Origin: Euryodendron excelsum
Lineage: Eukaryota > Streptophyta > Magnoliopsida > Ericales > Pentaphylacaceae
Length of the DNA: 64,000 nt
Assembly: GCA_033060915.1 (NCBI GenBank)
Contig: CM065381.1
Location: 30,067,836-30,131,835 of the forward strand
Reading direction: 5' to 3'
The first letter of the stretch is position 1. Each line of letters starts with the position of its first letter. Below, piece after piece: positions 31,841 to 44,540 of this stretch. The notes below the pieces were generated by a model. It was given only the letters and a program-made list of their open reading frames with translations, did not search any database and was not told where the DNA came from. Made by a program: the position numbers and the translations under genes.

Positions 31841-32379
31841 TGCAATTGTCTTTGGATCTTTTGATCCCATAGTTCTCTGCAAAAGAACTAAGAAGCCTGA
31901 AGGACCAATTCCTAAGTCACCAAGACTAGAGGTTCAATTTGGATCGATTGATCCAGTTGGCCTTGTATTACCTACTCTTTTAGTGCAGCCATCCACAAAT
32001 GGGGGCAATGATGATAATGTGATAAAGTTAGCTAGCTTAGATACGAAGGATGAACACTAGTCACCTATAAAAGAGAAAGAAATCCAAAGTCACATCAATC
32101 TCAACACGTATAATCAAATAGTGTTTCTATGATGCCCAAGGCAAGGAAGTAACAAAGAAAGAGGAAGGCTAAGAAGATAGCATTGACATTACCAAAGGAT
32201 TCATTTATCCAAAAACTATGCACTCCTATTACCTTGTGGGAGTTCTTCCCAAAATCAATGCATTACGTTGATGTGGTTGCATGTAATGATGTAGATGTTC
32301 AAGAATCCCCTGAGCACAAAGTTGGCTCACCTTCTTCACCTACGCATATGTCAGTCGAGCATGATTCCCACTCTTGTGC

Positions 32380-32840
32380 AAACAATTGTGTTGCTTGTAT
32401 ATCAAATATCACATTCTCATATGAAGATTTGTTGCTTGGTTCAACACCACACAATTATCCTCTTGTAATCACTGGATATGCGCGAGAGTAAAGAATCAAT
32501 AGGATGCTCTTGGATGGTGGATCAATAGTCAACATTTTGCCTCTTCATGCTACAAAAAAACTTGGCATCATGATAAAGGAGCTTTCCCATAGTCGCTTGA
32601 TAATACAATAATTTAATCAAAGAGGACAAAAAGATGTTAGAGTTCTTCGTCTTGACTTGCTCATCGATGACATGACATCATGTGTGTTATTCTACGTCAT
32701 TAATTCCAAGACTCATATAACATGTTGTTAGGACGACCTTGGTTGCGTGAGAATGGTGTTGTTCGGTCTACCCTCCTTCAATGCTTTAAGTATTGCCACA
32801 ATAGCACAGTAAAAAAGGTTGTTGCTGATGACAAAACTTT
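32380..32840 (+). pseudogene. gypsy aspartic protease remnant
   Basis: The motif LLDGGSIVNILPL (about 32501-32540) is the retropepsin active-site loop, here with Asp-Gly-Gly-Ser. ITFSYEDLLLGS and HNYPLVITGYA precede it as in this family. Stops at 32490 and 32610 and frameshifts beyond 32700 disrupt it. The stretch from about 32840 to 34060 is the degraded protease-RT linker, in which I recognise no domain. Confidence 0.65.
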
Positions 32841-34069
32841 CACTGAAGTAGAATAATATTTTGAAGATGTCAAGTTTTGCTTAGCAAATATCGTGTTGAA
32901 AGAATTATAACTTGTATTCTCTTCATCAACCTACAAGTCTCAAAAGGGTAATGAAGTCTGAATCAGTGAAGACCTTGCTCCTACCAACAAAGAGAAAGAG
33001 CTAATCAAAGCAAGAAAAGTCTTATTGGTGCTACGCAAAAGAAAACCATTTCTAAGGAACACCTAGTTCTTCTTCGCTAGGTGCCCAAATTAAAGAATAG
33101 TGAGGATCAAGCTTTGAAAGGTTTAACTCTTCTGGTTAACAACCTTAACCAAACAATGCTTTCTACACCACTGAAGGGATTCATATGACCAATACAAACT
33201 CCTAAAGTGGAGCATGGCGATTTGCCATCATAAAGAGCATAATAAGGTTTTGATCTAATAACTGACAAGCTTCCGCAAAGGCTGGATATAGTTCTCAAGT
33301 GTCAACCACTTCAGGAAAACTATCATCTGAAGCTATTGGGGAAAATTGCATAGTTTGAATTCAACTCAAAATATGCTTAAGCAAAAAGGTTATGCTATTC
33401 AAAATTCTCAAAATGGTCTTGGGTACACTCCACTTGCTCCTATTCGTATTGTGATAAAAAATTAAAAATAAAAAGTCAAGTAGTCACTATATCATAGTTG
33501 AAGAAGATTCTTCACTAACTCCAACCAAGCCTTCTGTCTTTGATCAATTGGGTAAGCCAAAGTCTCGAAAATCAGTCTTCGATTGACTAAGGCCATCAAC
33601 TACGGTCTCCACTTCCATTCCTCCATTAAGATCTGTTTACAAGAGGTTGGGTGTTTCAAGCTTCTCCAAAGCCAAGATAGCTAGAAAAAGGCAAAATGTT
33701 ATTTCCTTGTTGGAGGGTGATGAAAAGCTGAGAAGTACAATACCATTGCGTATGAAATGACATACTACCATGGTAGTGACTGCTGATGAAGTATTGAATA
33801 CGGGACTAAAAATTGTGGTAATTACCAAAACTCTCCCCGAAGCATCAAACTTTTCCTCTAATGAATAGAGTGTAGCTTTTTCATACCATGTTACTACTTG
33901 TGATGGAGAAGACCATCCTGAGGAAGATGCAAATGATGCTCCACTAGGATTTGAAGAAGGTGTTAAGTCTACCGTTGTTGACTTGAAGGAAATCAACCTA
34001 GGTACATTAAATGACCCTTGATAGGTTTACATATGCAATCTTCTCACTCTTGGGGAAGAAAAGGTATAC

Positions 34070-35467
34070 ACTGAGCTTTTTACTGAATACAAAGATGCCT
34101 TTGCTTGGAGTTATAAAGAAATGCCTGAGCTAGATCCTAAGGTGGCTATCCATAACATGGCAGTAAAACATGACGTATGACAAATCAAACAATCACAACA
34201 ACACTTTCGATCAAAATTGATTCGTAGGATTGAAATAGAGATCAATAAGCTTATTGAAGCTGGCTTTTTTTGAGAAGTCAAGTACCCAACATGGATTTCA
34301 AGTATTGTTCCCATTAAGAAGAAAAACGGGCTAATTCAAATTTGTGTTGACTTTTGAGACCTTAACAATGCTTGTCCAAAAATGACTTTTCGCTACCCAT
34401 AATTGAGCTCACGATAGATGCTACTACTGGACATGAGGCATTATCATTCATCGATAGTTCAGCTGGCTACAATCAAATTCGAATGGTGCCATGAGATGAG
34501 TTGACGGCCTTTCATACGCCAAAAGGAATCTACTGCAACAAAGTTATGCCTTTTAGGTTAAAGAATGCAGGGACTACATACCAAAGAGCAATGCAAAAAT
34601 ATTAAGTGTTTTGTTGACGATCTAGTCGTGAAGACGAGAAATCAAAGTAACAATCTTGAAGATTTAAATAATGTGTTTGATCGACTGTGATGATACTAAC
34701 TCAAGATGAATCCTTTGAAGTATATCTTTGGTCTTACATCTAGAAAATTCTTAGGGCTCATTGTATGACGTCATAGCGTAGAAATTGATTAATCAAAGAT
34801 TGAAGCTATCCTGAAGATACCAAAGCCTTGAAATATTCACGAGCTCAAAAGTTTGCAAGGGCGGTTGGCTTATCTACGTTGGTTCTTATCAAATTTGGCT
34901 AGTCAATGTCAACCATTCAGTCGCCTCGTGAAAAAGAGAATTCCCTTTGAATGGGATGAAATATGCAACAATGCCTTGAAGAGCATCAAGTATTATTTAA
35001 TGAAACCTCCTGTGTTGGTTGCTCCTGTTCCTAAACGACCATTAGTTTTGTATATTGCCACTCAACAGCATTCAATATAGGCTCTTCTTGCTTAATAAAA
35101 TGATCAAGGGAAAGAAAATGCTCTTTATTACTTGAGTAGAGTGGTGACGACTTGCGAGATGAATTACTCGCCAATTGAAAAGACGTGCTTATCTCTAGTC
35201 TATGCTGTTTAAAAGTTACACCATTATTTTGAGGCTCATGCAGTTTGTCTCATTTCTAAGGCTAACCTTGTCAAATACATCATGACCAAACCTATTTGAC
35301 GATTGGCAAGGTGATCTCTTCTTATTCACGAGTTTGAGGTCATTTATGTGTCTCAAAAAGCTATAAAGGATAAAGCCTTAGCTGATTTCTTGGCTGATCA
35401 CCGCATACCTGAGATCGGGAATTATCAAAGAATTGCCAGATGAAGACGTCCTCTCCATTGAAAAGCA
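34070..35467 (+). pseudogene. gypsy reverse transcriptase and first part of RNase H
   Basis: RT starts around FTEYKDAFAWSYKEMPELDP. IKKKNGLIQICVDF and the catalytic FVDDLVVKT (34610-34636) are visible. The connection domain reads GRLAYLRWFLSN and PFEWDEICNNALKSIKYYL. The RNase H-side text EMNYSPIEKTCLSLVYAV and DKALADFLADH follows. The sequence breaks off at 35467 within an acidic linker and resumes at 52683. More than ten stops or frameshifts are present, several at positions where a Trp or Arg codon is expected. Confidence 0.8.
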
Positions 35468-36393
35468 ACCACTATAAGACTAGGCTCATATTTGAACTGA
35501 CACAAACACATTCAAGCCCAAACTGGCTTTCCAACCTCAATCCAATTAATCAAACCGCTTTGTGGGCTCACCAACCTAATAGGGGCAAAATGCCGTTAAG
35601 ACATTACTCGGTCCAATTTTAGTTGGCACATCTTCTTAAAGAGGGTAAGTCCATATTTCAACCTTAATTTTAGTTCCAATCAAACTCAATTTGGCATGTC
35701 TTTTGAGAAAGTTGATCCCTCAAACAGTAAGTACATCCAACACAGCGCGTTTATTGAGAAAACATAACAGCCCTTGGAACGATAAGTCTCTTCACACCCG
35801 TTGACCGGCATGGTAGAATGATTCACTTCTAGGGCCTGCTACCCTGCCAACGTTGAATGTTCGCTATTTGACACGCTAATTAGAAAAGTACCTAAGGCCA
35901 CGAGGCGAGAAGACAATCCCGTAGCTTTCCAAGATCAAGCAGTCTCCAGAATGAACGCACACCGTCAAAGTGACGGAAACACTCACAAACAGGTCGACAT
36001 CGAGAATGCCAATAAACCCCCTATGTCACGGAACCGAACACGCCTCCTGGCCGTGGCACGTTTACCGGAAGACAAGATACCTTTGGAAACTAACTCGTCT
36101 TATACCATTAGAGTAATGGAAACACTTAAAACCCAAGTCAACACTAGTGCCTGCTTGCCCATTCCGGTGAAAAATGATCAAACTGCCCCTTGGGCCCTAA
36201 CAACATGCTTCTTGAGAAAGTACCTAAGACCTCAGAGTAGTAAGTCTACCTTTCCAAGATTATCTCAAAGATAATCTAGCACATTTTAGTGCCTTCTAGT
36301 CGCTTCCGGATCCATTCTGAGAGCATCCGGTCAACATGACCATGTTGCCCATAGCATCCGATTGCCTTCGGGAACCACACTGGCTCTGGGTAT

Positions 36394-37866
36394 TGATTAG
36401 ATTACGTAAGTGTAGTCTATCTCTACTAAACGACCTTTAATAGCTGTAGATTAGGGTTAATTATGCTCTTTTTTCTAAATATTGATTTGCTATCAAAGAA
36501 GTAATCCGGTCTGTGGGCTTAGCTTGTCGAGGAACATTGTTGGGGCCTTGTCTCAAGAAACATGCAAGTTTTTACTCTTAGCTCAAAATGGGATGAATGA
36601 TACGTTGTTGGAAAGCTCTCTTCAAGTTACACATGCTTGCATCTAATGAGCATCGCCAAATTCTAACTCCAAGAGCCTCACACAAATCGAAACCAAAAAG
36701 GGCAAAAAAGGCCTCCAGCGTTCGAACGACAAGAAGCACAAGAAGAAAGAAAAATGGTCTAGTGTTCAAACATCCATAGCCAGTGTTTGAACGTCCAGAT
36801 TGCATACAAGCCAAAAATGGCCTGGCATTCAAACGCTGATTCTTGGCTTTCGAACGATGAAGAACAAACATCACGGGCGTTCAAACGCCCATTGTGTTGT
36901 TCAAACACCAAGGCAAATCTCTGACAAATTCTAGAGTTTGGGCTGCGATCCCTATAAATGCCAACACATTTTATATTTGAGCAAGCAAGTACGCAACTAT
37001 CATTGTAGAGGGTTTTTGTAGTTTTCACACTAGAATAGCTTACATTTATTAGTTTGTTGCTTATATGCAATCAGATTCACTTCAATACAAGTTCTTTATA
37101 TTCCTTGTATTCTATTCGAGATTTGTTTTGTCTCTTTGTATTAAATCATTGTTTTTAGTGTTTATTCCATTATTTCAAAGCTTTTCATAAATGGAGATGA
37201 GTAGTTAAACCTTCCTATCTCAGGATTGATTGTAAAGACCAATTGAAGGTCTTGGATGAACAAAAGAGGTGAGATTTCGGGTTTTAAAGTTAAATTTTCT
37301 TTTTTTATCATTCTTTGGCTTCTTCGTTCTAAAAATACTTGATAACTTGGATGTTTGATTATGTTCTGTAACATTTATGCATTAGTCTATATTCAGTATA
37401 TACGATGCACATTCGTCATTGAATCTAACAACTCGTTTTATTCTAGAAGTTGAATGTTGAAGAACACTTTCTTTTATTGCTAAATCTTCCGAATTCAAGA
37501 CTCATGATGTAGTTGAAGGATTTGAGTTATGAAAATACCTTCTTTGGAATTCCAAGAAACATAATTGGTTGGATCGATTAATCCCAACACTTGTTCTCAT
37601 CACTTTAAAATCAAACATTGTTCAAGTTGTTTAGCATTTGCTTGTTAGTTAGTTTAGATAACCAAACCTTTTCCAAAACAATCAATATTTTATTTTATTT
37701 TTTAGAAGCAATTTGTTTGGATTTTTGTGAGCAATTGAGAGGCTTGTTCTAGTTGTTTCAGTCCTATGCAACTAGCTCCTTGTAGGAACAATCTCTTACT
37801 CCCAGTATAAACTACTCAGCCATCCTACATTTGGGATCATCTCAAGCACACGTTTAGTGCGAGTCA
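36394..37866 (+). repeat. Athila-like 5' LTR, 1473 bp
   Basis: Starts TGATTAGATTACG, ends GCGAGTCA next to the primer-binding site. Contains TTCGAAC/TTCAAAC-type palindromic repeats (about 36717-36910) and a TATAAAT box (36953-36959). It lacks about 60 bp that the 3' LTR has around 48113-48175. Confidence 0.85.
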
Positions 37867-37871
37867 AGTTT

Positions 37872-37890
37872 TGGCATCGTTGCCAGGGGA
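37872..37890 (+). promoter_or_regulatory. primer-binding site, tRNA-Asp type
   Basis: TGGCATCGTTGCCAGGGGA pairs with the 3' end of tRNA-Asp (TGGCGCCGTTGCCGGGGA expected) with two to three differences. Confidence 0.85.
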
Positions 37891-38440
37891 ACTTGCTTTC
37901 GCACAAGTGACCTCAAGAAGTGTGCTAGAACACGAACCTCAGTCAACGCGAAGTTTAGTGGACTATTTCACCATTAACCTACAACCATAGAGGAATTGTT
38001 GGCTAAGGCCACTTAGTAACTTCTTGCCATCATTTTTTTGTGGCGTTAGAATTTTAGGATTTTTACTTGTTTTTCTTCTTTTTAGGGGTCCAAGCATATT
38101 GTAATTAGGAGGCAGAATTAGAGGCAGTTAAGCTACGTGCTAAATGTTTATTGGTGGTTTTTCCGTATATACAAAGATTGGAGGATCGGTGGGTTGCTTT
38201 TAAATTTCTTGTGGGCAATAGAGTTGATATTTCTGTAGAGATTGGAGGCTCGGAAGGACTTGACTTGATTTATGTGTGTGTTGCATTTGTATGTCCTTAT
38301 TCTTTAGAGATCATACACATTGTCTTTATAGAGTTGACCTTTTATGTAACGTCCCACCGTGTTATTTAACTCCATCACCTACTCGTTTGAATCCAACAGA
38401 CTTACCTCAATTTTCCTTGGTTGATTCATGACCCACACCT
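37891..38440 (+). other. leader between primer-binding site and gag
   Basis: Non-coding leader of the Athila-like element; a 72-codon frame at 38151-38369 has no recognisable features. Confidence 0.5.
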
Positions 38441-39950
38441 ATGGAAAACATTAATGATCCACTGGGACATGTCCCAGAAGCTGGAAACAATGGACAAAAT
38501 GGGCACAATGGCTAAAACAATGGCCATGAAAGGGGAAGCAACGTGGGGGAAGCCAAAGAGAAAAATCGTAGTATGAGGGACTACATGAACCCGTTAAGGC
38601 AAACACCAACATTTGCCATAGTACTTCCTGCACATCAAACTACTCTAAATCTTAAACCAAAAATGGTACAAGCCATGCCTCAATTTCATGGCTTTGATTC
38701 AGGGCAACCATACACGCACATCAAAAACTTTAAGGATGTATGCTCCATTTTTTAAGATAACACATGTTCTCAAGAGGTTTCACTTTTAAAACTCTTCTCA
38801 TTCACTCTAAAGGATAGGGCCAAGATGTGGTTTAATTCACTAAGACCTATGTCCATACATTCATGGAATACACTTCAAGGGGAGTTCTTAAAAAAGTTTT
38901 TCCCTAAAAATCGTAGTGAGGCACTACGACGCGCCATCTCTCAATTTGCACCTATTAGTGGTAAGACTTTCTTCCAATGTTGGGAAAGGTTCAAGGACCT
39001 ACTATTTACATGTCCACATCACGATTTCCCAGAATGGCACATCATAAACACGTTTTATTCTTCATTAACTCCTCAATTGAAGATGTTTGTAGAATCCATG
39101 TGCACGGGAACCTATCCAAACAAAAACCCCACTAAGGCATACAATTACTTTGACTATCTAGCCAACTTGGCAAGAGATAGGGCTAGTATGAGTGTTCAAA
39201 ATCATACCAATCAAAATCACATAAACAAACCCACTACCTCACATGTCAGAGTAAAACACCAATTAGGGGAAGTAGAAGACTTACAAGCTAGAGTCACATC
39301 ACTCATGTGCAAATTGGATGCTTTGGAAACTTCTAAGGCCACCACTCGCATACCGGTTGAGACACCCTCACCATGCTTAGTTTGTGACACATTGGATCAT
39401 GACACTGCATCATATCCAGTTATATTGGGGGTGAGGGAGACACTTCATGGCCAAGTAAATGCGGTTGATCAATTTCAAAGGGGGTACCAAAACCAATGGA
39501 GTGGGAATAATCCCTACTCCAATACATATAACCCGAGTTGGAGGAATCACCTTAACTTTGGGTGAAAACAAGAGGGTCCTTAAAACTCTCAACCATTCCA
39601 ACAAACCCCACAATCCTTTCAACCACCACCACAATCTTTCCAAGGGCAATCAATGCCTTATTCCACACAACCGGTACCATAACCATATATACCTCAATCG
39701 GCACAATACCAACCTCCTCATAGGAGAAATAATGAGGATAACCAAGTGACCAACTATCTACGAGCACTCACAACTAAGACCACAAATCTAGAACAATCAC
39801 AAGAGGAAACCAACATTATAGTCAAAGACATCCACAAGATGTTGATGACTTAACAAACACAAGGGCGATTTCCTGCGCAACCCCAACCAAACCCTAAACC
39901 TGCAAATTACATGGACACTACACATGAATAGGTTCAGGTCATCACTACCT
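38441..39950 (+). pseudogene. Athila-like gag
   Basis: Starts MENINDPLGHVPE at 38441. Stops occur at about 38513 and at 38753, then the frame is open from 38825 to 39565 (246 codons without a stop). Capsid-domain landmarks are KMVQAMPQFHGFDSGQPYTH, KDRAKMWFNSLRP, GEFLKKFFPKNR and CPHHDFPEWHIINTFYSSLT. A partial Cys motif, CLVCDTLDHDTASYP, lies near 39375-39420. The Gln/Pro/Asn-rich C-terminal part continues after a stop (39563) to about 39950. This structural protein would form the particle shell. Confidence 0.8.
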
Positions 39951-39969
39951 TTAAGAGTGAAAAATAACT

Positions 39970-40640
39970 AGATAAAACTATCACTCCTAAAGAAAATAAC
40001 CAAGGGAAAAAGGATGAGTCTGTAGGGTTAGGACATGAGCAAGAGAGAGAAAAGGGTAAGAAAAACCATGAGAGTGAAGAAAAAGAAAATGAGAAACATT
40101 CCGAGCTTTCTAAAAAATTTATTGATGCATTTGAAGGCGGGGGCATTGAAGATTTAAAACATGCCCCGTTTCCTCATAGATTGACTAAACCTAAGAAAGA
40201 GTCTCTGAACTCTGAAATCTATGATATATTTAAATGGGTTTGAGTCAATATTCCTATCTTAAATGCCATCAAACAAATACCTTCCTATGTCAAGTTCTTA
40301 AAAGACTTGTGTACTATGAAAAGGAAGCTGCATGTAAAGGAGATGACAATGATGAATGAGAGTCAGAGTGCCATCCTTCAATGCAAAACCACGCTGAAGT
40401 ATAAGGACCCTGGTTGTCCTACTATTTTGTGCATCATAAGAGGCCATAGAATTGATCGAGCCCTTGTTGACCTAGGTTCTAGTGTGAATTGAACCCTACC
40501 TGAGTTACATTAGAGTTGGTCGGTCGTTCTACTAAGGTCCTTAGGGGAATCTTTGAGGATATTCTCATTCAAATGGACAATGTCTACTACCCTGTTGATT
40601 TCATTGTATTGGATACCTAACCAATAGACATCAAGTCCTC
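39970..40640 (+). pseudogene. Athila-like gag-pol linker and aspartic protease remnant
   Basis: Lys/Glu-rich linker with ELSKKFIDAFEGGG and APFPHRLTKPKK, then an AIKQIPSYVKFLKDLC segment. The protease core CIIRGHRIDRALVDLGSSVN (40430-40490) has the active-site Asp in DLGSS. A stop follows at once, and the flap region continues in another frame. Confidence 0.7.
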
Positions 40641-40899
40641 TAAGTGTCATATTCCTGTTATTCTAAGACGAACCTTCTTTGCAACGGCTAATGCTATTAT
40701 TCATTGTAGAAATAGGTTACTAAAGCTTTCATTTGGTAATATAAACTTAAAGATGAAAATATTCACGGTGGGTAAGAAAAAAGAAGAGGTAGATAACATT
40801 GAGGAGGTAGACTTCATTGAGTTTATTATCCAGGAATATGTGGACAACGAGTTCATAGAGGATCCAATTGAGAGAGCTCTAGTTTGGAATCTAAGAGTA

Positions 40900-41961
40900 C
40901 AAGCTATAAGAACCCATCTAGAGCTGGGGAAGGGAGTGAGAGTTGCATGCATGTGGGTCATTGGACCCCCGCTTTTGAACCCCTTACCCCAAGTGCCATA
41001 AAGTCAGTCCTTTCTAAGCAAAAGTCACCCACTCTAGAGAGGAAACCCTTACCTTTTACTTTGAAATATGCATTTTTAGGTGAGGGTAAATCCTACCTGG
41101 TTGTCATATCCTCTAGCCAGGTTGAAGGCGTGTTGAAAATGCTTAAGAGTCATAGGAAAGCTCTAGGTTGGACTATAGCGGACCTTCAAGATATCAGTCT
41201 TCTCATGTTTACTCATTGTATATATCTTGAGGAAGATTCTAAGTATGTGCATCAAATGCAAAGATGCTTAAATCCTAACATGAAAGAGGTTGTAAGAGAA
41301 GAAGCACTGAAGCTTCTTGATGTGGGTATTATATACCCCATCTCTGATTCTAAGTGGGTTAATCCAATCCAAGTTGTCCCTAAGAAGTCAAGAGTTACGG
41401 TAGTAAAGAATGAGCTTAATGAACTAGTTCCCACTAGAATTCAAATAGGTTGGCGAATGTGTATAGACTACTGTAGACTGAATGCAGCCACTAGGAAAGA
41501 TCACTTCCGACTTCTGTTCTTAGACCAAGTCCTGGAACGAGTAGCGGGCCCAGCATATTACAGTTTCTTTGATGGGTATTCTAGCTATAACCAGATTGAG
41601 GTCGCATTAGAAGACCAAGATAAGACTACATTCATGTGCCCCTTTCACACCTATACGTATAAGAGAATGCCCTTTGGCCTACACAATGCACTGGCCACCT
41701 TTCAAAGGTGCATGATGTCCATCTTTTGGTAACATGGTTAAAAAGATCCTCGAAGTTTTCATAGATGACTTCTCGATTTACAAGGATACTTTTGAGGCTT
41801 GTTTAGAGCACCTTAAGAAGGTTTTGGATAGATGTGAGGAGAGCAATCTAGTGCTCAATTCAGAGAAGTGTCACTCTATGGTGACACAAAATATAGTTCG
41901 TGGACATATTGTGTCCAACAAGGCGATAAAGGTAGACCAAGCTACGGTTGAGTTAATCTAA
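40900..41961 (+). pseudogene. Athila-like reverse transcriptase, nearly continuous
   Basis: An open stretch of 282 codons (40884-41732) includes LPFTLKYAFLGEGKSYLVVI, GIIYPISDSKWVNPIQVVPK, WRMCIDYCRLNAATRKDHF, YSFFDGYSSYNQIEVALEDQ and YKRMPFGLHNALATFQRCMM. After one small break at 41730 the next 75 codons hold the catalytic FIDDFS (41758-41775) and LNSEKCHSMV. It copies element RNA into DNA. The break and downstream stops prevent a functional enzyme, but this is the best-preserved domain of the window. Confidence 0.85.
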
Positions 41962-41974
41962 CACCTCCCTACCC

Positions 41975-42560
41975 CTAAGTGTGTCAGAGATATTCGGTCC
42001 TTTCTTGGGCATACTGAATTCTACCGACAATATTAAAGGGTTTAGTGCTATTTCTAGTCCTTTGTGCCATTTACTTTTACAGGAAGTTCCATTTGTTTGG
42101 ACACCTCAATGCCAAGAAGCCTTTGACAAGCTCAAAGGGCTTCTAACCACTACACCTATTATTAAATCACCCGATTGATCCTTACCTTTCAAGTTGATAT
42201 GTGATTCGAGTGATTAAGCAATGGGGGCTGTTTTAGGACAAATGGTAGACAAGAAGCCATACGTGATATACTATGCTAGCAAAACCCTCAATGAAGTCTA
42301 ATTGAACTATACCACAATAGAGAAAGATCTTTTTGCCGTGGTCTTTGCATTAGACAAGTTTAGGTCATACTTCGTCGGCTCTTTGGTTGTCATATACACC
42401 GATCATTTTGCACTTAAGTATTTATCGAGTAAGGCCGATGCAAAACCATAACTCATCCGGTGAATTCTCTGGCTTTAAGAGTTTCATATAGAGATTAGAG
42501 ATAAGAAAGGGTCCGAAAATGTCGTTGCCAACCATCTCTCAAGGCTCCCTACTGATGGGG
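41975..42560 (+). pseudogene. Athila-like RNase H region
   Basis: Connection domain text (VRDIRSFLGH, then VPFVWTPQCQEAFDKLKGLL) leads into an RNase H with MGAVLGQMVDKKPYVIYYAS, EKDLFAVVFALDKFRSYFVG and NVVANHLSRLP. A frameshift near 42030 and several stops are present. Confidence 0.75.
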
Positions 42561-42589
42561 ATGCCCAAGACCCCTTTTCAATCAATGAT

Positions 42590-43866
42590 TACTTTTTGGA
42601 TGAGCAACTCTTCTATGCTCATGCACTTACACGGTCCATGACACCGTGGTACGCTGACATAGCTAACTACTTAGCTACCGGTAAGATTCCCTCGCGTTGG
42701 TCTAGCATTGATAGGAAGAAATTCTTTAGACATATAAGGTATTTTTCTTGGGAGGATCTATATCTACTCACATATTGTCCAAATCAAGTAATCTGTCGCT
42801 GTATTCCTAACGAAAAGGTGAAAAGCATTATCTAGTTTTGTCATTCACAGGCATGTAATGGCCACTTTTCCTCATGTAAAACCACTGTCAAGATCTTGTA
42901 AAGTGGTTTCTATTGGCCCACCATTTTTAGAGACATTCACATCTTTTGTACATCCTATGATAGATGCCAACATCTAGGAAGTCTTTCTAGGAGGCACACA
43001 ATCCCTCTAACCCCAATCGTCATTCTTGAGGTTTTTGACTATTGGGGTATCAATTTTAGAAGACCCTTTCCTAGTTCGTATGGGTATCTGTACATTTTAG
43101 TGGCCATAAACTATGTCTCTAAGTGGGTAGAGGCTATACCGGCACATACCAATGACCATACTGTTGTGGTTAAGTTCTTGAAAGAATATATCTTTTCAAG
43201 ATTTAGTATACTGTGAGCTATAATCAGTTATGGTGGCTCCCACTTTTGCAACAAACCTAGAGCTCGGTTGAAGAGAAAGTACGAGGTAACATATAAGGTT
43301 GGTACACCTTATCATCCACAAACCCAAGGCCAATTGGAGTTGGCAAATAGAGAAATTAAGCAAGTTTTTAAAAAAACCATTGCCCCTAACTGAAAGGATT
43401 GGTCCTTGAGGTTGGTGGATGCTTTATAGGCATATAAGATAGCTTATAAGACCATCTTAAGGTCTTCTCCATATAGGCTTGTGTACAGAAAGGTGTGCCA
43501 CCTTCTGGTAGAAATAGAACACAAGGCTTATTGGGCAATTCGCCAATTCAATGAGAATTTAGATGAGGCGGACTCACTTAGAAGATTACAACTCAATGAA
43601 CTCGATGAAATTCAGAACAAAGCTTATAAGAATGCATAGATCTCTAAAGCAAAAATAAAATCACTACATGACCAACTCATTCTTCGTAAATCTTTTGAGG
43701 TTGGTCAAAAGGTCCTTCTATACAATTCTCTATTGCATTTGTTTCCAGGTAAGCTTCAAAGTAGATGGTCCAGACCTTTTGTAGTGCGAGATGTTTCATC
43801 TCATGGGGCAATTGAAATAGAAAATGTAAGAATGGCAATAACTTTAAAGTCAATAGGCAGTGCCTA
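42590..43866 (+). pseudogene. Athila-like integrase
   Basis: The zinc-binding N-terminus (HSQACNGHFSSCK, CTSYDRCQHLG) is at 42840-42975. The catalytic core has FDYWGINF (first Asp, near 43036), SYGGSHFCN (43226-43252) where the second catalytic Asp appears as Tyr, and YHPQTQGQLELANREIKQ with the catalytic Glu (about 43310-43360). The C-terminal domain includes VGQKVLLYNS and LFPGKLQSRWSRPF. Integrase would join the element DNA to the chromosome; loss of the second Asp plus several stops make it inactive. Confidence 0.8.
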
Positions 43867-44001
43867 AAGCCCTACCTTGAGTTGGAGTTAGGGAAGTTGA
43901 TTGTGTCGATTTGCACGATCCATTGTGTTTAGAGTAAACCATACCGCCTTCTAGTATAGTAGTTGTAGGATCGAGTCGCGTCAAAGGTAGTTTTACCCTA
44001 G

Positions 44002-44003
<2 letters not shown>

Positions 44004-44096
<93 letters not shown>
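44004..44096 (+). repeat. 93-base uninterrupted poly(G) tract
   Basis: Every base from 44004 to 44096 is G, preceded by CCTAGTT and followed by AGGAGTGGG. Poly-Gly and poly-Pro frames here are consequences of this tract. A second homopolymer pair, about 13 T then A and 9 G, lies at 44200-44222. The location just after integrase is where Athila/Tat elements commonly carry a GTTGGGGG phrase, so a real seed may have expanded, or the length may be a sequencing or assembly artefact. Confidence 0.9.
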
Positions 44097-44097
<1 letters not shown>

Positions 44098-44330
44098 GGA
44101 GTGGGTGTTGTCCCGCCCTTTCGTCTTCCCCACCCATCCGTCGCCATGTCTTTTTGTTTTGTTTTCTTTTTTGCACATCACGGACTATGCTCGTCTCTAG
44201 TTTTTTTTTTTTTAGGGGGGGGTGGTCTACTTCGTAGTGTGTGTGTTTTAGGTGTTCATAATCTTAGTATAGATACATAGGTTAGGTTAGATTTTCAAAA
44301 AACCAAAAGAAAAATGAAATTTTGGCCTTG

Positions 44331-44540
44331 GCATTCGAATAGCCAATGGGCATGTAAAATGAAAAATTAAAATTTTAGCTCGGCATTCGAACACCCAATC
44401 TTAGCATTCGAACATCCCGAGACCATGTAATTGCATTTTTGCCTTGGCGTTCGAACGCCAAATCTACCATTCGAACGCTAAGCTTCAAAGAAACCCCTAG
44501 TTTAAGCCTAGCATTCAAATGCCAAGTGAAATGTTCGAAT
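44331..44540 (+). repeat. GCATTCGAACGCC-type repeats between pol and the env-position frame
   Basis: Seven copies or variants of GC(A/G)TTCGAACGCC are spaced 15-60 bp apart, with GCGTTCGAACGCC near 44448. The same motif fills the U3 part of both LTRs of this element, so this may be an LTR-derived insertion or a shared control sequence. Confidence 0.6.

Noticed and set aside
35951..36274. 107-codon plus-strand frame in the giant LTR
   Set aside because: Within LTR U3; no conserved domain recognised and no similar open frame identified in the sibling copy.
36578..37070. Minus-strand frames of 98 and 103 codons in the Athila LTR
   Set aside because: They run through the TTCGAAC motif array and are partly mirrored at 48287-48659; repeat-driven.
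43850..44280. Proline-rich (minus) and glycine-rich (plus) frames
   Set aside because: They are translations of the poly(G) tract and its flanks; no other protein features.
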